A stretch of 64,000 nucleotides of DNA from Bdellovibrionales bacterium (GCA_016713585.1 JADJOV010000005.1:122203-186202), one strand, 5' to 3'. Positions 47,228-58,281 are shown, counted from the stretch's first letter. Made by a program: numbers and translations. Notes: generated by a model not told the origin, from the letters alone.

Positions 47228-49333
47228 GTGCAAAATTTGCAAAGCATGGGCCTAAGTCTAGATTCAAGTATTCAATTTCTGAAGGGCGTAGGACCTCACC
47301 TTGCGGATTTGTTCGAACGTCATGGGGTGTACACGATTCAGGACCTTCTTGAGTTCTATCCGCGAACTTATGAAGACCGAAGGGCTGCGCGCAATATTGC
47401 TTCGCTCAAGGCTGATGAGTTGGTGAGTCTTAAGGCTAGACTCGTGAAAATTCAAACGATCAACTTGGGGCGCACCGGGAGAAAAATGTATGATGTCACG
47501 CTGAGTGATTCTTCGGGACAGGTTCACTGCCGCTATTTTCGCAGCCCTTATCGTGGATATTTTGAAAGACTCAAGGCCGGTCAAGAGGTTCGAGTAGTTG
47601 GGAAAGTGAGTCAATCTCGAGGGAATCTCGAGTTTCATCATCCGGATCTCAAAGACGGTGTCCCCGATGAGGCCGTTGAAGACGTGCTGCTCCCGGTTTA
47701 TGTTGAAATTGAAGGGCTGAGTTCTTATAAAATTCAAAAGTTGATTCACTTGGCCTTGTCTCAAGTTCAAAACCAAATCTCTGAGACATTGCCTTTGTCT
47801 TTGGTTGAGTCCTTGGGTCTTTTGCCTCGAAATCTGGCGCTGACTCAAATTCATGAGCCATTGATCGACCAGGCCCAGGCCTTTTTTTCGCAGAGAAGTC
47901 CAGCCCATCAGCGCCTGATCTTTGAGGAGTTTTTTTGGTTGGAAGTGTTTCTAGCCGCCAGGCAGAGTGGTTTCAAAAAAGAGCTTGGGCCTAAAATTAT
48001 TCCCACACCACAGCAGCTCCAAGAAGCTCTTGAAAAGTTGCCTTTTCGCCTCACGAGCGCACAGCTTCGCACAGTGAATGAAATACGCCAGGATTTTGCC
48101 TCTGGGCATCCAATGAATCGGCTTGTTCAGGGGGATGTCGGCAGTGGGAAGACTATTGTGGCCTTTCTGGCGGCAGAGCTTGTAATCAAAGCGGGTTTTC
48201 AGGCCTGTCTGATGGCGCCAACGGAGATTTTGGCAGAACAGCATTTGAGGAACGCGCAAAAGGTGTATAGTCAATCCAAAGATAAAATTGCATTGTTGAC
48301 GGGGCGAACGAAGATTTCGGAACGCAAAGTTCTGATGGAAAAATTAAAATCGGGGCAAATAGAATTTCTGATCGGCACCCATGCTCTGATTGAAGACCCA
48401 GTTGTGTTTAATAAGTTAGGTTTAGTCATCGTCGATGAACAACATCGTTTTGGAGTTGAGCAGCGGGCACGGCTTAAAAGCAAAGGATCTTCGCCGCATT
48501 TTTTAGTTATGACCGCGACGCCAATTCCTCGCACTCTGGCCATGACTGTTTACGGGGATCTCGATGTCTCAGTGATTGACGAGCTCCCTCCAGGACGCAC
48601 AGTGATCGAAACCCGAGTGACAGGGGCTCGTCAGAAGCTACAGGTCTTAGATTTTTTACGAGAGCAAATTTCAAAAGGTCGGCAGGCCTATGTGATATAT
48701 CCATTGGTCGAAGCGAGTGAAAAACTAGATCTTAAGAACGCAACCGATGAGTTCGAACAACTGAAGACGGCCTTTCCGGATCTGAGCTTGGATCTTTTGC
48801 ACGGGCGCATGTCCTCTGAGGCCAAAGAAGAGGTGATGGAGAGATTCCGCAAAGGGGAAACTCAGATTTTGGTTTCAACCACGGTCGTTGAAGTCGGGGT
48901 GGATGTGGCCAATGCGAATATCATTGTGATTGAACATGCCGAGCGTTTTGGTCTTTCCCAGCTCCACCAATTGCGAGGGCGGGTTGGCCGCGGAAGTCAC
49001 AAGAGTTTTTGTATTTTAGTTCTGGGAGTTGCAGTCAGTCATGAAGCCAGGGAACGAACAGAGTTTATGGAAAAAACGACTGATGGGTTTAAAATTGCTG
49101 AGTTTGATCTTCAAATGCGGGGTCCGGGAGAATTTTTGGGGACTAGGCAGTCAGGGCTTGATGGTTTTAAGTTGGCAAACTTGATTCGTGATGTCGATTT
49201 GCTGCAAAAATCTCGAGCAGCTGCATTTAAGATTCTTGAAACTGATCCAAAGCTGACACATCCCGAGAATCAGGGTCTGCGAGCGGCCCTGCTTAAAACT
49301 CACGGCCCCCTGGCCTTGGCCGGCATCGGCTAA
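47228..49333 (+). CDS. recG: ATP-dependent DNA helicase RecG
   Basis: Complete 701-residue fork-reversal helicase, one of the longest undamaged frames in the window. The N-terminal wedge domain has LKGVGPHLADLFERHGVYT and YPRTYEDRR. Helicase motifs are RLVQGDVGSGKTIVAFLAA, MAPTEILAEQH, VIVDEQHRFGVEQR, MTATPIPRTLAMT, and VSTTVVEVGVDVANANIIVIEHAERFG (quoted in parts), ending in QLRGRVGRG. The C-terminal FKIAEFDLQMRGPGEFLG is diagnostic. The start is the GTG at 47228; an ATG at 47246 is equally possible because neither has a clear ribosome site. Confidence 0.95.
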   Translation: MQNLQSMGLSLDSSIQFLKGVGPHLADLFERHGVYTIQDLLEFYPRTYEDRRAARNIASLKADELVSLKARLVKIQTINLGRTGRKMYDVTLSDSSGQVHCRYFRSPYRGYFERLKAGQEVRVVGKVSQSRGNLEFHHPDLKDGVPDEAVEDVLLPVYVEIEGLSSYKIQKLIHLALSQVQNQISETLPLSLVESLGLLPRNLALTQIHEPLIDQAQAFFSQRSPAHQRLIFEEFFWLEVFLAARQSGFKKELGPKIIPTPQQLQEALEKLPFRLTSAQLRTVNEIRQDFASGHPMNRLVQGDVGSGKTIVAFLAAELVIKAGFQACLMAPTEILAEQHLRNAQKVYSQSKDKIALLTGRTKISERKVLMEKLKSGQIEFLIGTHALIEDPVVFNKLGLVIVDEQHRFGVEQRARLKSKGSSPHFLVMTATPIPRTLAMTVYGDLDVSVIDELPPGRTVIETRVTGARQKLQVLDFLREQISKGRQAYVIYPLVEASEKLDLKNATDEFEQLKTAFPDLSLDLLHGRMSSEAKEEVMERFRKGETQILVSTTVVEVGVDVANANIIVIEHAERFGLSQLHQLRGRVGRGSHKSFCILVLGVAVSHEARERTEFMEKTTDGFKIAEFDLQMRGPGEFLGTRQSGLDGFKLANLIRDVDLLQKSRAAAFKILETDPKLTHPENQGLRAALLKTHGPLALAGIG

Positions 49334-49416
49334 GAAAACTTATCAAGAAGTGGTTGTTTTTTCATGGGGCGTCTTATAAGACTGAGCTATTCAAACAAGG
49401 AAAGAAGGGATTTTAA

Positions 49417-50496
49417 ATGGCACAAAAAATTTCGGATCTTGTAAAAGCTGGGGTTGTGACAGGGGATGATGTTCAGAAGATTTTTTCCTTTTGTAAGGCA
49501 AGTAAATGTGCCTTGCCTGGTGTCAATGTCATAAGTTCTGATTCAATAAATTCTGTGTTGGAGGCCGCCGCCAAGGCCAAATCTCCGGTGATCATTCAAT
49601 TTTCAAATGGCGGGGCGCAGTTTTTTTCAGGCAAGGGGTTGAAGCTTCCTGGTCAACAGGCTCAAGTGCTAGGCGCCATGAGTGGGGCTCACTATGTGCA
49701 TAGTGTAGCTGAATCCTATGGTGTTCCTGTCATAGTTCACACTGATCACGCGGCAAAAAAGCTCCTCCCTTGGATCGATGGACTTCTTGATGCAGGAGAG
49801 CGGCATTTTGAAAAAACTGGAAAGCCTCTTTTTAGTTCCCATATGTTGGATCTCTCCGAAGAGAGTTTGAATGAAAATATCGAGATCTGTGCAAAATATC
49901 TTGGCCGAATGGCAAAAATCGGAATGACTTTGGAAATTGAACTTGGTTGCACCGGTGGGGAAGAAGATGGTGTGGATAATTCAGGAATGGATCATTCTGC
50001 CCTTTATACCCAGCCAGAGGATGTGGCCTATGCCCACAAAGTTTTGAGTCAAGTGAGTCCTCGTTTTACCATTGCGGCTTCTTTCGGAAATGTTCATGGG
50101 GTTTATTCACCTGGAAACGTAAAGCTAACGCCTAAGATATTGGCGAATTCTCAAAAATATGTTTCTGATAAGTTTGGCTTGCCTTCAAATTCATTGAATT
50201 TCGTATTTCACGGAGGGTCTGGATCAAGCCCTGAGGAGATCCGGGAATCTATCAGTTACGGCGTTGTCAAAATGAATATTGATACTGATACCCAGTGGGC
50301 CAGTTGGAATGGGGTTCGGGAATACTATTTGAAAAACGAAAAGTATTTACAAGGACAAATTGGCAACCCAGAAGGTGTAGATAAGCCAAATAAAAAGTAT
50401 TACGATCCACGAGTTTGGGTGCGGGCGTCTCAAGTCAGTATGGTGGCTCGGTTGGAGCAGGCCTTCGCTGATTTGAATGCCACCAATTGCCTCTAG
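49417..50496 (+). CDS. fbaA: Fructose-bisphosphate aldolase, class II
   Basis: A 359-residue zinc-dependent aldolase of the FbaA (class IIA) type. Zinc ligands are His in VIVHTDHAAKK, His in FGNVHGVY and His in FVFHGGSGSS. LEIELGCTGGEEDGVDNS carries the Glu and the monovalent-cation Gly residues, and VKMNIDTDTQWAS binds substrate. The start has AAGGAAGAAAGGG upstream. The frame is intact and of normal length. Confidence 0.95.
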   Translation: MAQKISDLVKAGVVTGDDVQKIFSFCKASKCALPGVNVISSDSINSVLEAAAKAKSPVIIQFSNGGAQFFSGKGLKLPGQQAQVLGAMSGAHYVHSVAESYGVPVIVHTDHAAKKLLPWIDGLLDAGERHFEKTGKPLFSSHMLDLSEESLNENIEICAKYLGRMAKIGMTLEIELGCTGGEEDGVDNSGMDHSALYTQPEDVAYAHKVLSQVSPRFTIAASFGNVHGVYSPGNVKLTPKILANSQKYVSDKFGLPSNSLNFVFHGGSGSSPEEIRESISYGVVKMNIDTDTQWASWNGVREYYLKNEKYLQGQIGNPEGVDKPNKKYYDPRVWVRASQVSMVARLEQAFADLNATNCL

Positions 50497-50512
50497 GACG
50501 GAATTTTAAAAA

Positions 50513-52082
50513 TTAGGAACTGCACGAGAGGGTTGAGCTGCCTGGTTTTTCACGAGCCCATTCCGGCCGCTTAACAAAGAACTTTTGTGTCTGTGGATTG
50601 TCTTCATAGGGAGTTTGGAGTGCCAACAGCAAATCATCCAGTGTGGAGCGATTGCCTGTGGTCAATTCTTCGAGTGCCTGTTGAACTAGATAATTTCTAG
50701 GAATAAAAACTGGATTATGTTTGTTCATCATGGTGACTCGATCCTGACTTGATAAGCCGCTGGCTTGGATGAGTCTGTCGTAATCCTTGAGCCATTGAAG
50801 GAGTTTTGCTTCGGTGGTCGTCGGTAAACTTTTTGTGTAAAAACTCGCTGCAAGAATATCTAAGGCATTTTTTGAATCCGAAAAATCTAGAATTTTAGAA
50901 AGGTTTCGATAAAAAATTGTCATATCAATTTCGGAACTTCGAAGGCATTGATCGAGGTCCCCAGCCAGCTTTCGACCCTCAGGCCCTAGGGCATGGCCCA
51001 GCCCAAGTTTGTGGGCCATCATTTCGGAAAGTTTGGTATCAAAGACAGTTTGAAATTCTTCGAGGATTCTTTGAGTTTGAATAGTGTCGCCGAGCAAGGG
51101 AGCTAGGGCCTCGCCAAGTCTTGTGAGGTTCCAAAGGGCTATGGAGGGCTGGGCTCCAAAACGATATCTTCGTTGTCCGAAATCAGTGGTGTTGGGGGTC
51201 CAATGTGGATCGTAGACGTCAAGCCACCCATAGGGGCCATAATCAAGAGTCAGGCCGAGAATCGACATATTGTCGGTGTTCATCACTCCATGCACAAAGC
51301 CGACACGGAGCCATTCGACCACAAGACTTGCCGTGGAATGCACGACCTGCTGAAACCAGCCAAGGTAATCATACTCACGTGAATTTTTGAAATTTGGAAA
51401 ATGCAAATCAATGACGTAATCTGCCAAACTCCTTAGCAGCACGAGTTCCCTGTGCGCTGTACATATTTGAAAATTCCCAAAGCGAATAAAACTTGGAGCC
51501 AGGCGAGTTGTGATAGCGCCGGGCTCGTGGGCAGGATTGCCGTCATAAAACATATCCCGCTCAATCATATCCCCAGTGAGGACACAACACAGCGCTCGAG
51601 TGGTTGGGACATTGAGGTGATGCATAGCTTCGCTACAGACAAACTCTCGAAGCGAAGATCGCAAGACGGCTCGACCATCGCCCCTTCGAGAGTAGGGGGT
51701 GGGGTCCAGCGCCTTTGAGTTGAATTTCCCAGCGTTGATTATTTTTATTTAAAACTTCTCCTAAGGTGATAGCCCGTCCGTCCCCGAGTTGTCCGGCCCA
51801 TGAGCCAAACTGGTGTCCTCCGTAACGGGCCGCATAGGGTTTCATCTTCGGGCACACCATGTTTCCAGAAAAAACTTGCGCTTCCGGCGAGTTTTTTCTG
51901 GATGGTGTGCCAAGCGCAAGGAGCTGGGCCGCGTCCTTGGACCAGCAAAGAATTTCTGGATCAGCGACAGGAGTTGGTTGGACCCGCGAGTAGGCCACAC
52001 CAAGAGTGTTTAAATTTGACGGATCCTCTTGGCCGGGCAGCTTTTCCACGAATGAATTTTCTAAATTGAGACTACAGATCAT
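50513..52082 (-). CDS. selO: Protein adenylyltransferase SelO (YdiU) (frameshift)
   Basis: A pseudokinase-fold enzyme that transfers AMP to proteins, about 523 residues. The N-terminal fragment has PYAARYGGHQFGSWAGQLGD. Removing one C from the CCCC run at about 51690 joins it through Gly-Pro-Thr-Pro-Tyr-Ser-Arg-Arg-Gly-Asp-Gly-Arg-Ala-Val-Leu to SSLREFVCSEAMHHL. Active-site motifs are FVHGVMNTDNMSI and LDYGPYGWLDVYDP. The C-terminus ends Ser-Cys-Ser-Ser, the redox Cys position that is selenocysteine in animals. The start is the ATG at 52082, with another ATG 15 bases upstream. Confidence 0.88.
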
Positions 52083-52185
52083 CGAGGCCCCCACCATGGT
52101 CGAGAATACTCGGGTGGATGGGGAAGGTCATTAGGAAAAATCGATTAGACTTCAGGAGTTTTTGTGAGCAGCCGAAGAAGAATCC

Positions 52186-52844
52186 ATGAAAAAGTTGTTT
52201 TTTTGTGGGTCATTTTTTTTTCACCTAAGCTTGGGCTATAGCCATGTCTCGTGTGATTTAGTCAATTTGGAGATTAACAGCGTATTGAATATCGACCCGG
52301 GGAATTATTCTCAGAGAGTGGCTGATTCAGCCTTGCCAAGAGCGAACTTTATTTCAACTGGATCCTTCGACATTGTAGATTTGGACAGGGCCGGGCTTCG
52401 GCCTCAAGAATAGGAATAGATTCGAAAGAGGGGTTTCAAAATCTTATATTGCTCTCGGAAAAAGTTCTTGGAAGTGAGGTTGAGTTAGTTGACAGGGTTG
52501 AGATCCTAGCGCATAGGCTCAGGGGCGCCAAAGGTAAGGTAGGAATCGAGTTTGAGGAACATCTTGTGGATGCGTTTGGTGGCAGGGGATCGTTTAAAGT
52601 GAGCGGTCGAGAATTTGATGGTGAAGTTTCTGGGGTGTGGTACGAAGCAAAATCAGGCAATTATTGGTCTCACGACTATGGACGAAAAGGATTTCAAAAA
52701 TTTAAATCAGATATGGGTGCCCGACTTAAGATAACAGGCGATAATTCGAAGGAATATCATTTGATTTCCAACACACCCATAACAAAGGAAGCCAAGGAAT
52801 GGATGATTCAAAAAGGGATTAAATTTATTGAACTGTTAGAATAA
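52186..52844 (+). CDS. Secreted toxin-like nuclease, PD-(D/E)xK type (frameshift)
   Basis: About 219 residues. It starts with a signal peptide (MKKLFFCGSFFFHLSLGYS), then a linker region. The first frame stops at 52413. One C added at about 52386 continues it as Asp-Gln-Gly-Arg-Ala-Ser-Ala-Ser-Arg-Ile-Gly into the second. The C-terminal domain has GIEFEEHLVDAFGGRGSF, REFDGEVSGVWYEAKSGNYW and DMGARLKITGDN, then LISNTPITKEAKEWMIQKGI. The Glu, Asp and Glu-Ala-Lys residues fit a PD-(D/E)xK catalytic site, and I recall similar domains as C-terminal tips of polymorphic toxins. Here the domain sits on a small exported protein. No recognisable immunity gene follows. Confidence 0.65.
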
Positions 52845-53099
52845 AGAAATTCATCTTCATTTTCTACCAAAACTTGAAAAGCTTTGTCCTTTTGAAGGGT
52901 TAACCAATCTCTCTATCATATGCGCAGATTGTCGTGCATTTTGAGCATATCTGCAAGTTTTTATTTTTTCTGGCTATTTCAAAGCGCCCTTCTGCAGGCT
53001 GTCCTTTAGTCGGACATTTTGATTATTGTTTTCTGTCAAAGCCTAAAAAGGAGCCTCCCAATTCGTTAAGAAATTCGCCTGAGGATCCGATGAAATAGG
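52845..53099. other. Intergenic stretch with alternative hairpins
   Basis: Apart from the terminator-like stem at 52918-52969 I see no gene. A GGAG is present at 53049-53052 and AT-rich sequence precedes the next frame. Confidence 0.5.
52924..52969 (+). terminator. Terminator-like stem with T tract
   Basis: GCAGAT (52924) pairs with ATCTGC (52949), followed by AAG and a long T-rich run TTTTTATTTTTT. An overlapping stem ATATGC (52918) with GCATAT (52945) competes for the same bases. Confidence 0.45.
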
Positions 53100-54984
53100 G
53101 TGATTAAAGCTGCCCTTTTTCAATACTTTTCTTTTGTACTGCCGCCTCTGCCTTGACCAAACAAGAGGTGGAGAAGGATGCTTCTGCGCTCTTGAGGGCA
53201 TCCAAGCCTGAAATAGAAGCTCTTGCTAAAACACTGAAGGGCTCACCCAGAGCCAAGCTTGAGAATTTTGCCAGGGTCAAAGAGAGTTTGGATGATTGTT
53301 TCTCCCGTGGGGAGGATAGTCGGGGTCTTAGAAATTCGCTTTTTTCAGGCGCAATGTCTGACCCTTGTCTTTCAAGGGCCTTCGGCCAGAATAACCTTCA
53401 ACGAATCGCTTTTGATCTTTCGAAACTGGCTAGCGCCACCGATTTTTCCTCAATGAAAAAAGTTATTCAGGAACGAGCAATGGCAACGAGCGCCAAGGCG
53501 ATATTCGATTATCGTTCACAATATGAAGGGGCAAAGCCTCTGCCTGATCTTAATGATTCCAGGGCCACAAATGTTCTAACCAATGAGGTTTGCCGAGGTT
53601 GTGATCGAGAGCAAAAAGAACTTTTTAAGAAGGCCTTCATTGAGCAGGCTCAGGCAAATCGGGGTGGACTGGCGGGTGAAAAGCTCTACTCAACCCAGTC
53701 ACTTGTGAATCTTCAGAACGATGCAATCGATGGGTTCAATGCTCGGATTGAATCAATGGAAGCCGCTAAAAATTCCAATAATGAAGAAAAATTTAACAAG
53801 GCCTATGAAGGGTATTTGGAAGCCTATCAGAGATTTACGAGTACCCATGCGGGAGCCTTGTTTATGACTGATACCGTCCGCGGTGTGACGGGCAAATCAT
53901 CACGCCAGAAGATGCGAGCAAGAGTTTCTATGTCGCAGGTCAGACAAAGTTTCCTCGGCACAAGCGTCTGACTTTGAATACAAAATGTACAGGGTTAAAT
54001 TGTGGTCCCCGATCGAATACACTGAAGGCTGGGCTTCAAGAAATCGAAACCAAAGTGGGCGATTTTATGAAAAATGTCATTAATGCAAATTCATTTAAGG
54101 ATTTACTCAAAGTTGATCCAGCCTTGGCGGGACAGCTTTTGGTTATTAATCCAAATTTGGTTAACGAAATTTGTACTGCAGCTCAGAGCGTGATCGATGA
54201 GGATCAGGCAACCAAGGCACTAAACGAAAACATCGATCAAGCGGTCACTTATCTAGATTATGCCTCGATGGGCCTGATGTTGATTGGCGGCGGTGGGATT
54301 GTCCTCAAAGCGGGGTTGACCCTTGCCAAAGCGGTCGTCGTCCGCGAGGGTCTTAAGGCGGGGGCTAGGGCCGCGGGTGGTGAAATCATATCAGGGTTGG
54401 GATATAGCTCGTCCACAAAGGGCGTGATAGCGAAGTCCACCAACTATGCAGCACATGCTGGCGCCGCGTCGGAAGCCGCCCACGCTCTATCAGACGGAAA
54501 TAAACTAGCCCAGATTCAGGGGTATAGTGATGTGCTCCTTGCCAGTCGAATGGCCGGGGCAACTTCAGAAGTTGATATTAAGCGTTTGAACGAGTTGGAG
54601 GCTCAGTGGGCAAACGCACTATCTAATTTGGGCGGTGCAAGTCTTCAGAATTCACTTCCACTAGCTCATGGTTTGATGAAAATTCGGTCTTCAGATTTTA
54701 TGAAATCACTTTCTGGAGTGAATCCCACTCGCGCGGACATAACTAAGGCCGAAAGGAATGCTAGCTAAAGTTGCTGGCGGATTAACTGATGCGGAGAAAA
54801 AGTTATTCAGAATGCCAAAGAAGCTCAAGAATTTACATCCGAACAGTTATCTCTTCTCCTAGCGGCCGCATCCCATCAAGACAATGGCGTAGCAAAGTTG
54901 GTCAGGACCCTGAAATATGGCGATAAAGCGACACTTGAAAAACTGAAAGCAGCAGCAAGCAGAGGCAATACGTGTACAATCTAG
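53100..54984 (+). CDS. Large secreted protein of unknown function (several frameshifts)
   Basis: About 628 residues reconstructed from four or five frames. A GTG at 53100 with one T added at about 53120 gives a signal peptide (Met-Ile-Lys-Ala-Ala-Leu-Phe-Ser-Ile-Leu-Phe-Phe-Cys, cleaved after Ala-Ser-Ala). Slips at about 53888, 54765 and 54805 join the rest. The middle is helical with paired Cys (EVCRGCDREQ, TKCTGLNCGP). A Gly-rich hydrophobic segment (SMGLMLIGGGGIVLKAGLTL) looks like a membrane hairpin. The end is Ala-rich (LSLLLAAASHQDNGVAKLV) and finishes Thr-Cys-Thr-Ile. I recognise no family. Its stop overlaps the start of the next gene. Confidence 0.6.
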
Positions 54985-56527
54985 AGCTGGTTGGAGTTAA
55001 ACATAGATTGTTGATATTCCGTGCCACATTAATAGGCTTGCAGATCATCTTGTTGCCATTTTTGGCTGGTGCTGCTGGCCAAGGGCCAAGTTGCCAGTCT
55101 GCTGCTCAGGGTATTAAAGATGTTTTGGATAGTGCCCCCGGTCCGTCGGGTGGTGCGCCTTCCGCGACTCAATTTTCTCGTTTTGAAGGTCCCGCATCTT
55201 CGCGTCAGGACGCCTACAGCAAAGCTAGGGAAACCGCGTTGGCCGTGGGCAGCGGCACTCTGGATAGGAAAGTCGCCGAAGCTAAAGTTTTCCTGCTTCA
55301 GGAGAAGCCAGATCACACTAAAGCGAGAGACTTTGCGGCTCAAGCTGTTCAGGGCTCAATGACCGCGCTTCAGAAAGCCACCGCTGAACCGGCCAAGAAA
55401 ACTTCCCTTGATAATCTGTTAGCTACAATTCCCTTACTGGAATTCAAGCTCGAAATGCACCAGGCCTCATGTACGAGACCAAAGCGGCTTATAGGGGCGC
55501 TCTGGCAAAAAAAATGATGGGGCAGCGGATCCAAAGTCAGGAGGGAATAAATGAATGGCTGACTAATCTATTGAATGAAAAAAAGAAAATGGGACCAGGC
55601 GGAATTGAAGGCGAAATGAGTGCTTGGGAGGTTCAAGTTATCGAAGACATTCTTGCGCGCAATATGATACACCCCAACATTATAGATCGAATGCCTGCTG
55701 TCAATTCGACTCATATCACCGGGGTTGCCAAGGACGCTCAGAGTGAAATAGATGAGGCCCGAGCAGCCGGAAAACTCATTTCAGAGGATACCCCTATTGC
55801 CGTCGCCCGGCCGGATACCGGCGCAAAGTCGCCAGTGGGGTTTCAGCACAGAGTCCGAGCGGATCAGCGACAATCTCGCCGACACAAAATCTGATCCAAA
55901 AAGGCAGAGAGTCAGCGGCGGGACACGAAAATCGGCAAAGGAAGCCGCCGAATTTTTTATAAATGGTTTGGTGGCAAGAGGGCTCTCACGGAACCACAAT
56001 CTAATTATTTGGCCACCACGTTCCACAACCGTGGGCTCGGCACCGACAAGTTGAGAAAAGAACTTCGGGAACATGGGTTTGACGATGTGGAAATTCGTAT
56101 GATGGAGCTCAATAATTTTACTCTTGGCAGGAATAAAAGATTTGAACTACCCAGCCTAGATTCTAAGGCACTTGAAACCGCTGCCGCAAATATGAAAAAT
56201 GACCCTATAATGAAACTCGATTCAAACCCAACCGTTGAGCAGGCAACCGCGATCTTGAAGAAAAGAAATCCTACGCCGAGCGACTTACATAGAGCTACTA
56301 TCGAAGATATTACCGATATCATTGCAAATCAGAACAAGATCACAGGAATGTTATATGACCACACGAACCCGTCTAATGTTCTAAAGGCTGCTGAATCCAG
56401 AAAAAATAACGCAGCCCTTTGTCGCAAACTCATCCAAGCTTATTTGCTCATTGCCCCAGGTATAAATCCGAAGGAAAAAGATAAGCTCCAACTTGCGGTA
56501 AATACCGGTGAATGCAGCTACCACTAG
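54972..56527 (+). CDS. Second large secreted protein of unknown function (several frameshifts)
   Basis: About 515 residues from three main frames. The GTG at 54972 has AGAGG six bases upstream and overlaps the preceding stop by 13 bases, so the two are coupled. A signal-like helix (LIGLQIILLPFLAGAAG) is followed by a Ser/Ala/Gly region and helical repeats (DHTKARDFAAQAVQGSMTAL). Slips at about 55470, 55840 and 55930 join LMYETKAAYRGALAKKMMG and a C-terminal domain with YKWFGGKRALTEPQSNYL, then FHNRGLGTDKLRKELREHGF. This last domain looks compact and charged, like an effector or nucleic-acid-binding tip, but I cannot assign it. Its 3-prime end converges with ahpF. Confidence 0.58.
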
Positions 56528-56565
56528 CTCGCGGGTCATCTCCCGCAGATTTGCAACAACCGGAA

Positions 56566-58153
56566 TCACAAATACATGCGATCCTCAAATGCCGCCAAGG
56601 CCGCTTTTGCTCCTTCGCCCATGGCAATGATAATCTGCTTGTAGGGGGTGGTTGTGACATCACCGGCCGCGTAGATTCCGGGGATAGAAGTTCGCCCTTT
56701 GTTATCGATCACAATCTCGCCGAACTTGGTGAGTTCAATCTGGCCCTTGAGAAAACCACTGTTTGGGAGCAATCCAATCTGAACAAAAATTCCATCGAGC
56801 TCAAGCTTGTGAGTCTGTCCGGTTTTACGATCTTCGTATTCAAGGGAAGTGACTTTTTGGCCATTGCCGTGAACTTGTTTTGTTTTTGCGCTTGTGATGA
56901 TAGAGGTATTTGCAAATGATTTTAATTTATTGACAAGGACTTGGTCAGCCTTGAGCTGATCCATAAATTCAAAGAGTACAACCTCCTTGACGATACCGGC
57001 AAGATCGATAGCGGCCTCGACTCCAGAATTTCCGCCACCAATCACGGCCACTTTTTTGCCCTGATAGAAGGGGCCGTCACAGTGCGGACAGAAGGCAACC
57101 CCTCGGCCCAAATATTCTTTTTCACCGGGGACTCGAGTTCGCGCCATTTGGCGCCAGTGGTGACTACAATTGATTCTGCAGTAAAAAACTCACCACCTTC
57201 AAGGTGGATTTTTGAGCCATTTACTTATTGGTTTTCCTGCAAGTTCATTCGTGTCGAGTTTGATGTCGACCTTGGCGACTCGACGTTGCTCGAAAAGTGT
57301 CACGGGATAGGCCGTCAAATGTTCCCGCAGGTGGGCCGCAAGTTCCGGACCCTCTGTATAGGGAATGGAGATGAGGTTTTCAATTCCTTTGGTGTCTTGC
57401 ACCTGTCCGCCAAAGCGTTCAGCAAGTAGAGCGGTCTTGAGACCTTTGCGAGCACTGTATATTGCAGCGGAAGTCCCTGCAGGGCCGCCTCCAATGACGA
57501 CAACTTCAAAGGCGCCGAGGTCAATATTCGCACTTGAAGTATTTGCGGCAATGGTTCCAAAAAAAGCTTCAAGCTTAACTATAAGATCAAGAAAGGAAAT
57601 TCGCCCTGAATGTAAAAGTTTTGAATCGGCGATAATGCTTGGGACCCCTTGAATTCCCAAGCTTTCTATTTGCTGAGGAACAAAAGAACCATCAATCATC
57701 TCATGTTCAAAATCTGGATGAACCAAAGCCCATCTGATTGAGGGCCTGTACAACATCAGGACAAGTTTCACAGGTCAGGGAAATATAAGTTTTAAGACGA
57801 ATAGGTCCTTTGATATTTCTAATACGGGCTGTGGTCATTGCATCGGGATTTTTGCCCTTGCCTGCAGCATTGAGAATGGCAAGGATCAAGGAACTGAATT
57901 CGTGCCCCCCGGGAATTCCCGAAAAGACAATACCAATGGGTTTGCCGGCCACGGCGAGATGAAAGCTCGGAATTAGCGAGTCTTCTTCTGATTGAACAAG
58001 TTTAATTTTTTCAGAAAGGCTTGCAATTTCACCAAGCATTTCTAGGAGCTCACCTTGCGCTTTGTGAGGACTTTTTTTGGCGACAAGACTCACTTCATTT
58101 TCAATCGGTGAAAAGAGGCCTCGAAGTTGGTCTTTCATTTGGGCGTCTAGCAT
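56566..58153 (-). CDS. ahpF: Alkyl hydroperoxide reductase subunit F (three frameshifts)
   Basis: NADH-dependent flavoprotein that reduces AhpC; about 525 residues. The ATG at 58153 follows GGAGG at four bases. The N-terminal double-thioredoxin domain has LTCETCPDVVQALNQM (redox CxxC). The first FAD site is EVVVIGGGPAGTSAAIYSAR, the NADH site VAVIGGGNSGVEAAIDLAG, the catalytic pair FCPHCDGP and the second FAD motif PGIYAAGDVTTTPYKQI. Slips at about 57720 (remove G), 57225 and 57135 (add C: Glu-Ser-Pro-Gly-Glu-Lys-Glu-Tyr) restore a full-length protein. It is co-directional with ahpC. Confidence 0.92.
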
Positions 58154-58228
58154 AAATCCTCCTGATTCGAGAAAAAAGAATGGACTCTGGTGAACGGATT
58201 CATCAACTGTATGACCTTCATGAGCCCG

Positions 58229-58269
58229 CCACGGTCCTGCCATGTGTTTTGGCAGGCCGCGGTTTTTTT
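58229..58269. other. Hairpin in the ahpC-ahpF spacer
   Basis: CCTGCC (58236) pairs with GGCAGG (58251), extended by CCACGGT and CCGCGG on the outside. A run of seven T follows on the plus strand, so on the transcribed minus strand the stem is preceded by seven A and has no U tract. It may mark mRNA processing that sets different AhpC and AhpF levels. Confidence 0.5.
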
Positions 58270-58281
58270 AATAAATTGGAC

